Origin: Aspergillus flavus
Lineage: Eukaryota > Ascomycota > Eurotiomycetes > Eurotiales > Aspergillaceae
Reading direction: 5' to 3'
DNA: 64,000 nt
Assembly: GCF_009017415.1 (NCBI RefSeq)
Contig: NC_092410.1
Location: 1,116,001 to 1,180,000, forward strand
Positions 46,658 through 57,624 of the stretch are shown here, one piece after another. The notes under the pieces were generated by a model. The model had not been told where the DNA came from, made no database searches, and saw nothing but the letters and a program-made list of their open reading frames with translations. Position numbers and translations under genes: made by a program. Every line of letters begins with the position of its first letter. The first letter of the stretch is position 1.

Positions 46658-49600
46658 CTAGAGTTTCAGGGCGTCCAGAATTTTCTTAGCCATCTCCCGG
46701 TATTGCCACATGCCGCCGGACACCTTCTTAAATTGGATACCGTGCAAAGAGAACAGCGGCACTTTGACAATAAGGATTTCAAACCGGAGAACCAGGTTCT
46801 CTCCGGTGTCGCTTTGAACTCGCGTGGTAGTCTCACCCATGACACGTTCCCCGACTACCACATTGTTGTCGCGTGCAGCAAGATATTCTTCGGACGCCTC
46901 TGAATTGGTGACGAAACTATGGTCCGGAGCACGAGTTCGACGTTGGGACCGGGGGGTGTGTCGGATCTCCTCCTTGCCATCATCATGACCCAGGAACCCC
47001 CCGAAACTGATACGTCGGCGGTGATTAGACACGTGGCCCTGCCGGTCCGGGCTTGGGGGCCCGACATCAACCACTTTATCTATCTCAATGCTCGGCGTGT
47101 GGCAGCAGCTAAAGCCTCCCTTGATTTCATCGTAGTCCACGGAGAGCTGCCTAAGGACACGAATGATATCGGCTCGAATAACGGGTAGTGGCTTGCTACT
47201 AGTAGTGGAAACACTGAAAAGACCCTTGAGGTACACCGGTTTCGATAGATCCTCCCCTTCATTAGCACTTTCCAGCGCAGTTCCTGCGCCAGAAATATCT
47301 GCATCAGTCTCCTCGGGAACATTTGCTTCTCTAGCAGCATCCCGTCTGGCCCTACGAGCCTGTATACTTTCACGGCGAGCATGGCCGAGTGACATCGTTC
47401 TTGAGGCATGCGTGCGACCTGTCCTGGTTTCCTTCTGAGGTGTCTGGTCTTTGTGTGCACTTGCGCTAGAATAATCAGATCCACTGGTTGGGGGTGGCTG
47501 GCCTGCTCCATCTTGATCGTTCCTGCGTGCTGCCCGCCGAGCTCGGTAATCAGCCGAGTTGACACTGGTCGATCTTCCCAGGGATTTGTTGGATCGTGAG
47601 GCCGGCTCTTGTGATCCTGGAGCTTTGAGAAGATCTTGGTGCTGCGGCTGGCTTCCCACAGAAGGAATATTTGCAGGGGTTGGCTCGGCACGTCTGGCCC
47701 TTCTCATACTAAACCCTCTAGACAATGGAGACGCCGAGTCGGCAGGTGGCTGCACGTTTAATGATGGGGCATGCGGACTGGAAACCCTGCCACGGTCTGG
47801 ATCGCGGCCGCGATCCTTTGTTCTGCGAGTGCTGAATCGCCTCAAGATACCCGCTGCAGTGCTTTCTTTCTTCACAGGGGTTTCTGGTTGTGACGCTGTG
47901 GGAGCAGGAGATCCCTGTCCAGGAGCCAGATTGAGATTTTTAACCCCCTCGGCGAGGTCATCGTCGCCATGGGTCCTGGCTCGAGGACGGGCCCTCCTAG
48001 TATTGTCCTTCTCCCCTGGCACTTGATACTGATTCGTGTGTGCTGCTTCCGGAGCTGGGAGGTCGGGCATCTGGAGCATAGCGTCTCCGGCTGAGTGTGG
48101 AACACCAAGAGCCCCAGGACTTTTCTCGGCCCGTTCTTTCTCAAGCTTCTCCTTAACAAGGTAATAAACAGACAACAGGGGGCTGTATGCATTCAAAGGA
48201 TCATTTCCCAGTTGAACAGCCTCTGCAGAAGGGGCAGAGAGGGTGTCTCGGCTCGTCGAGTTTCGCCGCTTGTAGAAGTCGAACATGCCACGCTTTTTCT
48301 CGCCGTGATTCGGCGCCGGGTGCTCACGTATACTTGTTCTTACGGCATGCTGATAATCTTCGGATTCTAAGATCTTGGTAAGCTGCGCGGTGATGTATTC
48401 TGGCGAGCCAAAATCGAAGCCCGTCATTTTCTCGATAACTTCTGGGTCCAACGGAAGCTGCAATGGTTCACGGTGTGGAAGATAGTTTTCAGGAGGACCA
48501 CTGTATCCTTTGTTCATCCACGGATGATTCATGATTTCCGCTAAACTTGCGCGCTGTTTGGGATCAGTAACCAGCATGCGCGAAATGATGCTGCGACATT
48601 CTGCCATTATGCCCAATTCAGTGACTATTCGAACATTAAGAGTGCTGTGAGTATATAGTGTTACTAACCTGCGGACAGCCCCTGCGGAAACTCGAACACG
48701 CCCTGCTTGATTTTCGCATGCAATTTTGGCATGCTTTGATCATCGAACGGTACCTTCCCGCAGACCAAGACGTAGAGAACGATCCCAAAACTCCAGACAT
48801 CCACCTCTGGCCCGGTGTATTGCCTCGCTTGCAATAGTTCCGGAGCAGCGAAGTAAAGACTACCACAGAATGTTTTCAGAAGGCTCCTTGGAGAAAAGAG
48901 GTTACTCAAACCGAAGTCGATGATTTTGATGTCACCGGTTTTGCTGATCAAGATGTTTTCGATCTTCAGGTCACGATGCACAATGCTGTTGCGGTGACAG
49001 TAATCCAGCGCACCGGCAATTTGCCGTGCGAACTTCCGCGCTTGCTTCTCCTTTAGTTTCCCATGGGATATAATGTAATCCAGCATCTGACCACCATTGA
49101 CCAACTCGAAGAGCATGTACCAGTGGTAATTGGTACGCACCACATCTCTCATACCACAAATATATGGATGGTTCACAAGGCTAACAATGGCGGCCTCTCG
49201 AGCCGTCCGAATTTCCTTCGAACGATCTGCGCGTTCAGCATCGCGTGAACTCCGATGTTCCTCCGTCGACTGCCTGGGTACGATCTTAACGGCCACCTAA
49301 GATGAACCATGTTAATTGAACGAGCTCACCGATTCGAGATAAGTAATGCTCACCTGTTCTCCGGTCTCGATGTTCTTCCCAACCTTGACCTTGCCCATAC
49401 TCCCTGCTCCTAGGGTTTTCCCCAGAGCCCACTGACCTGACGGGGTTGTGATTGTCGTGCGACGCTTCGACGGCATAGTACCCGGGTGCAGGCGCGAACC
49501 CGAAGCAATCTGCTGCGGGCCAGCGACACCCTCGGCCATGACAGGCCCTGCGGCAGCCATGTCGATGCTATCCCGCTGGTGACCCTGGACGGACAAGTTC

Positions 49601-49980
49601 CGGTGATGTTTATTCGAAGGAGGCTCGGCACGGTAAGCAGTAGACGGACGCTCCTGAGACCGCTCTCTCGAGTTACTCCGACGGGTGGATACCGGGTGCT
49701 CAAGATCTCGACGAGCTATATTATCAAATACCGCTTGGTTCGAAGGAGGCCGGCGATCATAAGATTGTGATTTGGAATGGGAATGTGAGTGGTAATGCTG
49801 CGAGTGATGATGGTGGTGTTGTGGAGAGGATTGATGAGCTGTCGCGGGCCTAACTGCAACACTTCGGGTTCGGTGAGGATTATCGGACGAGACAACAGGG
49901 CGATAGGAAGGAGGTCGGGAGGTTGTGGAATGGCTGCGGACGACCGATGGCGACGCTGACGATGGGGCAGTTGTGGACAT
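46658..49980 (-). CDS. KIN1: Kin1/Par-1 (MARK) family serine/threonine kinase
   Basis: Three exons: 49980-49354, 49296-48669 and 48600-46658, giving 1065 aa. A Ser/His-rich N-terminus of about 185 residues precedes the kinase domain. The glycine loop is [12 protein letters not shown], the VAIK-like lysine lies in VAVKIVP, the HRD loop is [12 protein letters not shown], and DFG is [10 protein letters not shown]. The activation segment is [18 protein letters not shown] long disordered Arg/Ser-rich region with several RRxS-type sites follows. The C-terminal KA1 domain ends with [20 protein letters not shown] and [10 protein letters not shown]1 binds acidic lipids, placing the kinase at the plasma membrane. 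Kin1 acts in polarity, secretion and wall integrity. The third exon resumes within [12 protein letters not shown], a conserved kinase C-lobe sequence. Confidence 0.94.
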
Positions 49981-52272
49981 CACGATGCGAAATTAGAATA
50001 GCCCCAGTCAATGATGGCCCAAGCTTTTCTTCAGTCAACCCGAAAATTTTGGGTGATGGAGGAGGGGGTGGTTTTGAAAGCGGATCGGCTTGGGGCAAAT
50101 AACGTCCAAGGGGAGACCCAATACTAAGTACTACTATTGGTATGTCAAGGACCGGTCGGGGGGAGCGGGGGGGAATGAATGGCCTTTGCTGACAAGGCGC
50201 TCAAGCCAGGCGTCGAAACGTCCAGCAGACGGTTTTCGATACACCCCCATATACAAGTCGAGTTAAATTAAGAGAGAAAAGAACAGAAAAGAAAGACGTA
50301 CTAAAGAAACGCAACGGATAAAAAAAAGGGAGGACCGGTGAGATTAAACACAAGGAAAGAGAGAACAGAAAGCAAGTGCGATGATTAGTAGTGAGAAACA
50401 AGCAGTGGGTTAGTTTGACTGAACGATGGATGCGGCTGCGGAGAAAGAGACACGGGGCCAGGGGCCGCAAATCAGTCACAACGGTACCGTTCAGGTATGT
50501 TAGTATCATCTGTACTATGTTTAGTACCACGGGTTTAAAGTGGACGTGGTCATGGATATTGCGATAGTCTATTGTTTTGTCCCAATTGGGGGCACCATGT
50601 GGAGGTGACTTATGACTTGCCCATTTTACTGCTTAAATTATCATGTACTATATCGTAACCTTGTTCTCAATTTTCTCCTAACATAATTTCGATTATCCCT
50701 AGCAATGGCAATATGCAGGGGGAAATCAAAGGCTGGCCGAATTGGCGGTTGCGTCCAGAAAATCAAAAAATAACAATAAAAAAAAAAAAGCAAAGTTAAG
50801 CTAACCGTGATAAGGTATCATGAGGGGCAATCCAAGATTAATACAAGTATCTCGTATTGTCTGTCCGTATAGATGTACCGAGTATGTCCGTATGACATTT
50901 ACCTTTGAACAGCCAGATGATCCCATCAGCTCTTTATTAGCTACAGGATGGCTATAGCAGGAGATAGTTTTCATAGGCCCATGGGCTCGGTTGAGCCACT
51001 ACAGAAATCTAAATTTGCTGGATGATCCATTCTCAAAGACTCGTTGTGCATATGTTCAACCATTCACGTGGGAGTATAAGGTGGTGGTGTTTCGGGCACC
51101 GTGGTATCCCAGCGACAATGAAAGAATTCCTGACAATCAGGGTGGAAATACATACAAAGAGTTGCTTGAACCTGATGTACTATACATAACAGCTTGACGT
51201 CACCACAGAGGCATTGTCAGTGATAAAAACAGGGTTTTTCTATCTCAAATGAGGCTGGGCTTACATATAGGTAGATACGTATATACATCTGTCTAGACCT
51301 TGTATGTATGTACAATTGTAAGTATACTCTGTAAGGAAGCTCAATTGAACACAGCTACCTATGTAACAGGGACTAGTACATAGTACTTAGTGGAAATACT
51401 AGCTTGGGCCCAAACTACTAAATTGAATTGGCCCAGAGCGGTAGGCACTAATGCAATTCATTTCTCACTCGTTCCTCAGTACTACCACCATCCCTAAAAC
51501 AAATAGAAAAGAATGGAGCATTTCATACCGCAACGTTCATTCTTCAACACAGTCTATCAGTATTAAGGTTGTCTCTTCATCCAATCTCTGGAGCGAACTA
51601 ACCCGCCAGGGTTCTTCCCTCAACTTAAAGTACGGAGTAAATACTCACGACCCTACTCGTTTTTAGGGGCACAAGCCCCTTTTATAAATTTTGATATTTA
51701 TAAAGATAACTGGATCATTGTCTTAGACCACGACTACGGTAATTGGGTAATCTAGGGCGACGGACTAAACATTAGAAATGTGATGGTTCCAGACGGAGTT
51801 CTCCCTCGGAAAGAGCCTAGGTTGCATCCAGTTTAACCAAGTCAATTGGGTGTATAGTTAGGTACCTTCCTACCATACCACTAGTACCAGTATTCGGCAA
51901 CTACACTAAGGACAAAGTCTACGGAATAACACGTCCTCGTGACACGTGCTTCCGCCACATATATGTGGCGGTCTGTGATGAGCACCGCCTCGTCACATGA
52001 TATAGTCTGAACGGACCCATGATGCATCCCAGCTGATGTGCCATCGGCTTCAATGCACCTCTGCCGTTGCAGCGACAATCAAAGTTACCGCCGTCATAGT
52101 GGGCTTGGGCTTGGATTTAGCACCATATCAACTGCGTTGCTCTACTTAGGTATGCTTGGGCTCGTATGTGTGTGCATACTTTCCTAGACTTGATTGACTG
52201 ATATGTTCATCACACTAGCCTTACAGAATGCCCAGCTTTTAACGGCAAAGTCTAGCGTCGCATAACCTGAAA
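49981..52272. other. Intergenic region between divergent KIN1 and G-patch genes
   Basis: 2.3 kb. A G-rich stretch (GGGGGGAGCGGGGGGG, about 50158-50173) lies 180 bp upstream of KIN1. The remainder is AT-rich with CATATGT/TATGTA runs near 51260-51320 and an ACGGAGTA octamer at about 51632. No gene is supported. Confidence 0.5.
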
Positions 52273-54474
52273 ATGTCCGGCAAAAGGGCTCGCGCAGCCT
52301 TTGAGGCTGACCTGCAAACACAGGAGTCTCCTTATGCCTTTTGCGGAACTCCGCTTCCGCCGCTGGATGCCGGCGTCCGCGACGACGGATCTTATGTACC
52401 GATCTGGAAACAGGAGGTGACAGATGACCGGGGAAGGAAACGCCTCCATGGGGCCTTCACCGGTGGATTCAGTGCCGGGTGAGCTCACGATTCATGGATA
52501 GTGTTGGACAGCGCACTAAAGGTGGTCGCGTCTTTCAGGTACTTCAACACCGTCGGATCGAAGGAAGGATGGACGCCCTCAACTTTTGTTTCCTCGCGAC
52601 AGAGCCGAGCAAAGGATGCTCGACAACAACGAGTAGAAGACTTCATGGACGAAGAGGATATCCGGGAGGCAGAAGAATCTCGAAATCTACACATTACCGA
52701 TGAATTCTCCGGGTTTGGGTCCACAGATGTCGACGCCAACCGCCGGGGAGGGCTAATGGACCTTTTTAGAAGTGGCGGTGAGACAATGGGAGTCAAATTG
52801 TTGAAAAGGATGGGCTGGAAAGAGGGTCAGGGCGTTGGTCCCAAGGTTCGACGCAGAGCTCATCTTGGTGACGACGCAGCCTACAGTAGTGGAAGCACTG
52901 ACAAGACGTACTTGTTCGCACCGGAGAATTCACGCATGGTGTCTTTCACACATAAGACCGATCACAAAGGGCTTGGGTTTGAAGGCGAATCTCGTCTTGG
53001 CTCGCAAAAGGCCGGGGGCGACGGGTCTGATGAAGATGCCGATCCATTCTTTGCGCAACGACTGACAAGTCAAGGCATTTCCAAGCGGTCAGCCCAAAAG
53101 GGGCCGCGTCGCGGAGCATTTGGTGTCGGTGTGTTAAATGACACCGGTTCAGATGACGAGGACCCGTATTCCTTGGGGCCCCAGATCTCGTATAATCGAG
53201 TTATTGGGAAAGATAAAAAGAAGAAGAAAAAGTTGCTGGAAGATGTAAAACCAAAGGTGGCATCCAACCCTCTATTGACCAACAAACCAGTCTTCATATC
53301 CAAGAAGGCAATTGCCGGTAGGAATTCTACAGGGTTCAGGAAATGCCACGATGGCCGCTTGCCCTTAGATGGGTTTGTACTAGCGGACGGCGTCTCTAGC
53401 CTAACGATTTCAGCACAGGAGAAGAAATACGCACCCCCCGAGGTCCCCAAAGATTGGAAATGCAGCAAGACGCCATCAAAAGAGAGGGATGCATCTAAAT
53501 ACGTTTCTACAGCTGAAGCAGCTAAAGCTTCTTCTTTAGATCCCACGTCACGAGCTGCGCTTTTAGGGGAAGCGCAACTTCCCGGAAAATCTATATTTGA
53601 TTGGATGACCCCTGAGGCCAGGGAGAGGATCGTCAAAATAACAGGGAAGACTGACCTACCGCCAGCATTGGGCGAGAAAGCTCCCGAAGGATACGAGATG
53701 TCAGAGGCGCAGAAACGGAAGGATTTGTGGGATCTTGTCCCCAAATTGGATAAGCAAGTAGCAGTTCAGGCCTTGACCCGAGCGGCTAGTGGATGGATGC
53801 CTTATTCCGAGGATCCAGATAAGCGATCCCGATATCGAACGTTCCTTCAAGTCCGGGCGGGACTCCGAGAAAGTCTTCCGGATCGTGTTTCCGGGTCGAG
53901 CACCGACGAATGGGTTGCTGAGCTCCACGAGTTCGCTCGCGCTGCAGAGGTCTTCAAACCGATGTCCGGGGCCATGGCGTCGCGATTCACGTCTGCCTCC
54001 AGTGGACCAAAAGGATCCTCAGATGAGGCTGTGTCATCTGCGGATTCGTTGCTTCAAAACCCTGCCAAGAAGCCCGAAGACCCTGCCGTAGCAGCCGCAA
54101 AGATCGGCATGTTCGGCCCGATGACTCGAAGTAACATTTCGTTCTATCCGACGCGTCTATTATGCAAGCGATTAAATGTGAAACCCCCAGACCATGTGCA
54201 ATCAAACCCCAGCGATCCGGCCAAACCTTCAGACACTGCCCCTGGAGGACGGTTCCAGTCTGCAGGATATCAGACTACTGGGCCTAAGGAATTAGTCCCT
54301 CAGGAAGTCATGGATCAGCTTCTGCTTGAAGCAGGCACTAGCAGTGGCGCTGTTGAAAAACCTAAACCGATCGTAGTGGAGCCTGAGCGTAACGAAGCGT
54401 TGGAGGCAGAACGACCAGGCGAGGAGATCTTCAAGGCGATATTTGGAAGTGATGACGAGGATGATGAGAGTTGA
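52273..54474 (+). CDS. G-patch protein, GPATCH1/TOUGH-like splicing factor
   Basis: Two exons: 52273-52478 and 52539-54474, giving 713 aa. The N-terminal conserved block runs from [20 protein letters not shown] through [20 protein letters not shown] to [17 protein letters not shown] and EDFMDEEDI. It is the domain specific to GPATCH1 and plant TOUGH proteins. The G-patch follows at about residues 155-175 ([20 protein letters not shown]). Further on come DHKGLGFEG, a [20 protein letters not shown] segment and an acidic end ([11 protein letters not shown]). G-patch proteins bind RNA and activate DEAH helicases, and GPATCH1 associates with late spliceosomes. It is present in intron-rich fungi and absent from budding yeast. 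The ATG chosen is the first in frame and matches the family start. Confidence 0.88.
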
Positions 54475-55514
54475 GCAACTAGATTGGTCTTCTCTTTTTC
54501 TCACTGCGGTCTATTGCATATGACGTCCGATTTCTTTCAGAGAAGGAAAAGAAAAGACCTGTAAAGCAGTATTTAGTTTGAAGGGGCACTAGAGGGGGAA
54601 AAAAGAAATGAAAAGGGTTTAGAAGGATGGATGACGAACACCTCAACTGCTGATCCGCGTGACAAGCATAGTTTGTAGAAGACGAATCACAATTCGATCT
54701 CCACAATGGAAAAGATTAAAGAACCAAACCCACAACGGCGTGGATGGTGGAGACCACATTTAATTAGTATTCGCATTCAACCTAGAAAACATCGGTCTGG
54801 ATATAGTATGAATTAGAGATTCGCCAAACCAGCGGTCAATTGAATTAATAGAGAGATACAGAGTAAAAAAGGAGAGAGAAAGAGAGAGTGGTAAGAATAG
54901 CAGTCACGTAGTGGTAAGCTTTCTATTTTTTACGGCGAACCATCCTTTGGGAAATCCTAGCGTGAGGTTTTTTAAGTAAGATATACGGAGTACGGAGTAA
55001 TTCATAGTATACGTACGTATGCCTCTTACGCTTCCTTTTCCCCTCTCAATCAATCATAGAATTGAGAATCTTTTTTTCGGTTCCCCTCTTCTCCAGATTT
55101 CTCTTTTTAAAACATCTTCGTATTCTTTACATTCCCTTCTTTTTCTTTTCTTCTCCTTCTTCCTCTCCTTTTCTCTCTTCTTTTACTTACTCTCTTTCTC
55201 TCATCTTCTTCCCCTTCGAACTCCTTTTCTCTCCCAGCGACTTCTCTTAACTTATCATTCCAGCTTCTTATCAGTCCCATACCAAATACGTCATGCGACG
55301 GTTCTCGACCGTGGGCCATTAAATTCCCAAAGTCACTCAGTCATACGATTTCCGCTCAGGTACAAACAAACTGTACATTCCATCCGCTGTACCTCCGTTC
55401 TCGTCACTCTTCCGCACTACGTCTCTGTTCTTCATACAGGGCATCTCGGGAATCTTGGAGCTTTTCACATTACTCTTTCTGGCTGAATGGAGTCCAGTCT
55501 TCAATATCTACAAA
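54475..55514. other. Intergenic region and leader of the UBTD-like gene
   Basis: A tandem ACGGAGT-ACGGAGTA lies at 54986-54999. A long C/T-rich stretch at about 55080-55260 is probably the promoter or transcription start zone. An upstream ATG at 55487 overlaps the true start in another frame. Confidence 0.5.
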
Positions 55515-56636
55515 ATGGTACAGTTCTCCCCCGTTACTAGTAATGCTAAGCTCTTCCTCTATTCCCACCTTGTGCGATGATTGGGTCACTCCCACTAGCG
55601 AAACAAGCACCATCCTTGCAGATTCGCACCCCTCCACGTCAACCCAACTTCCTCTAAAGGACCCCATTTTTGTAGCTCTATTTTGACTTGATTTCTTACA
55701 GGGTTGTTGCTTGTCTACTTCGCGTGACAACCGCTCCGCATATGCAACCCAGACAGCCACCGAAGAGCGCCGTCCGGAAGCGTCCTCTCGTGGAGTGAGT
55801 TCAACAACCGCCGCCGCTATCCCTTCTAATTCTGCGCGTGTCGTCATTCGTTCCTCTCCGGATCATCTCCCGTTGAATGAGAATTTCAACGCCCCTATCC
55901 GCCGTCATGTCTGGTATAGTAAGCGCCGACTGTGGAATCGTGCGCAGCTGGATCAGGAGCGCAAGGAGTTCTTCGAGACGCGTGTGACGGGTAAACCTGA
56001 GATCTGGGCCGCACTGTCTGCGGCGATATCACTCATGCATACGGGTGATCTCACCACAGCTCAGAGCATCATTGACGCTGCTGGAGTCACGGTGCCTACG
56101 GGTGACCTGTGTCAGGGCGCCTACGATGAGCAAGGGGTCCTTTATAGGTTACCACAATGCATCGTGAGCGATCCAGAGAACTTGGTGAAGTCGAACCTCG
56201 GAGAGGATGATTTCGACACCGACGACGGCAAGTTATCATTGGACGAGGAATCGGGAGACGAACTTATCGCAGACGATGCCGAACGTCGCAGAGATGAGAA
56301 GGGCAAGGTCAGCGAGCGAGACTTAATCCGCGTGAAAGCACGACTCAGCGATAGGGGCGGGCCTGACATGGTCGTGACTGTCGGCAAAACACAGAATGTT
56401 GCTTATATCGCCCGCAAATTGCAACAGGAGGCCGAAGTAGGTCAAACCAGACATATATCCCATATATCTCATAACTAACGCGCAGCGTCCTCACTCAGAT
56501 TCCCAAAACACAGCGAGTAAAAATCGCCTACCTAGGCAAAATACTCAAAGAACATGTACCCCTAGTCGACCAAGGATGGAAACAAGGCAATGTGATCAAC
56601 GCATTGGTTGTCGCACGACCATCTCCATCATGCTAA
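55515..56636 (+). CDS. UBTD1/2-like protein with C-terminal ubiquitin-like domain, putatively N-myristoylated
   Basis: Three exons: 55515-55517 (ATG only), 55702-56436 and 56499-56636, giving 291 aa. The split start yields MGCCLSTSRDN, a strong N-myristoylation plus palmitoylation signature. The DC-UbP N-terminal domain (about 60-160) has FNAPIRRHVWYSKRRLWNRA, EFFETRVTGKPEIWAAL and GAYDEQGVLYRLPQCIVSDP. After an acidic linker, a ubiquitin-like domain of about 80 residues ends at LVVARPSPSC. Relatives in animals (UBTD1/2) bind E2 enzymes of the UBE2D group. The fungal function is unknown. I chose this start because MGCC is typical of the family and the intron has GT/AG ends. The GTACAG donor is weak and the ATG context is not proven. 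Confidence 0.83.
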
Positions 56637-57186
56637 CCCCCATTCCATCGATTTCTAAAATCCCATGGAGATCTTTCTAGTCGAAATTACAAAGCGGGGA
56701 TTGACAGCAATCTGCGAGACATTTCGAGTATTTAACGACTTATCACCATTACGATATCCCCTAGTTTATTGTTTAATCTGCATAATACCCCATATTTTGT
56801 CCTTTTCGTCACCTATGCCCACTATCACACCTATTGCACTTGCTCAGATTTACCTTATTTTCAGGCTGCTCGGTTTGGCTGATAGCCACCTCCTCCCTGA
56901 CCACGGCATTATGTGATACATCACCTATGTGTTTGACTGCAGTTATTACTCATAGGAATAGTCTAATTCATTGAAATGTGAGTGCCTGTGTGGTATTCCA
57001 ATATGGATCTAGTTCCTGTCCCTTGCAGCAGCCTGTTCCTGAATAACGATAATGGATAGTTATAGTCACGGTTACGTAAATGAACATATAGTAAAACGAT
57101 CGCACGGGCACAGTGTGTGTTATGGTTTATTTTATAGCGACAGTACATGTTCTAAATATAGTTCTATCTAGGATAGCCTGGAAACC
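56637..57186. other. Intergenic region
   Basis: 3' flank of the UBTD-like gene up to the tRNA terminator. No feature is seen. Confidence 0.55.
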
Positions 57187-57191
57187 AAAAA
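57187..57191 (-). terminator. RNA polymerase III T5 terminator of tRNA-Gly
   Basis: On the minus strand, TTTTT begins 5 nt after the tRNA discriminator base, as expected for Pol III termination. Confidence 0.75.
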
Positions 57192-57196
57192 GATAG

Positions 57197-57267
57197 TGCA
57201 TCATCCGTGAATCGAACACGGGCCTCATCGATGGCAACGATGAATTCTACCACTAGACCAATGATGC
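57197..57267 (-). tRNA. tRNA-Gly (anticodon GCC)
   Basis: 71 nt, no intron. The acceptor stem GCATCAT pairs with ATGATGC and the discriminator is A. The T-arm is CCGTG-TTCGATT-CACGG. The anticodon stem TCATC/GATGA carries a loop with GCC. Internal A-box (TGGTCTAGTGG) and B-box (GTTCGATTC) promoters are present. It decodes GGC and GGU. Confidence 0.96.
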
Positions 57268-57624
57268 TTCAGTTGTGAGTGAACTAGTAGGTTATCTAAT
57301 TCAACTCCTGATGTTTTTGTTCAACTAGTGCTCTATAATCAATAAAACACACTTAGCAGCTTTTAGATGGGTTGGAGTTCGCTTATCGGTGTTGACGATC
57401 TATACACAACTGATATACATGCAACAAGGTATGGCTTAACTGAGAAATCAAGGATGCTATGTAATTTTTGCATCAATCATATAAATGAAACTATATATTC
57501 ATATCATTTTAGTTGCAGTAATTAGTATATATGGTTTAACCCTTGGATGTGTATGGAATAGTAATATGGAACAACATGCAGCGCGATATATATCGCCCCC
57601 TGTCTCCTTCCGACCAAAATGCAA
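57268..57624. other. Spacer between tRNA-Gly and the ABC transporter
   Basis: AT-rich. It contains the upstream flank of the tRNA and the 3' flank of the transporter gene. Nothing else is seen. Confidence 0.55.
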
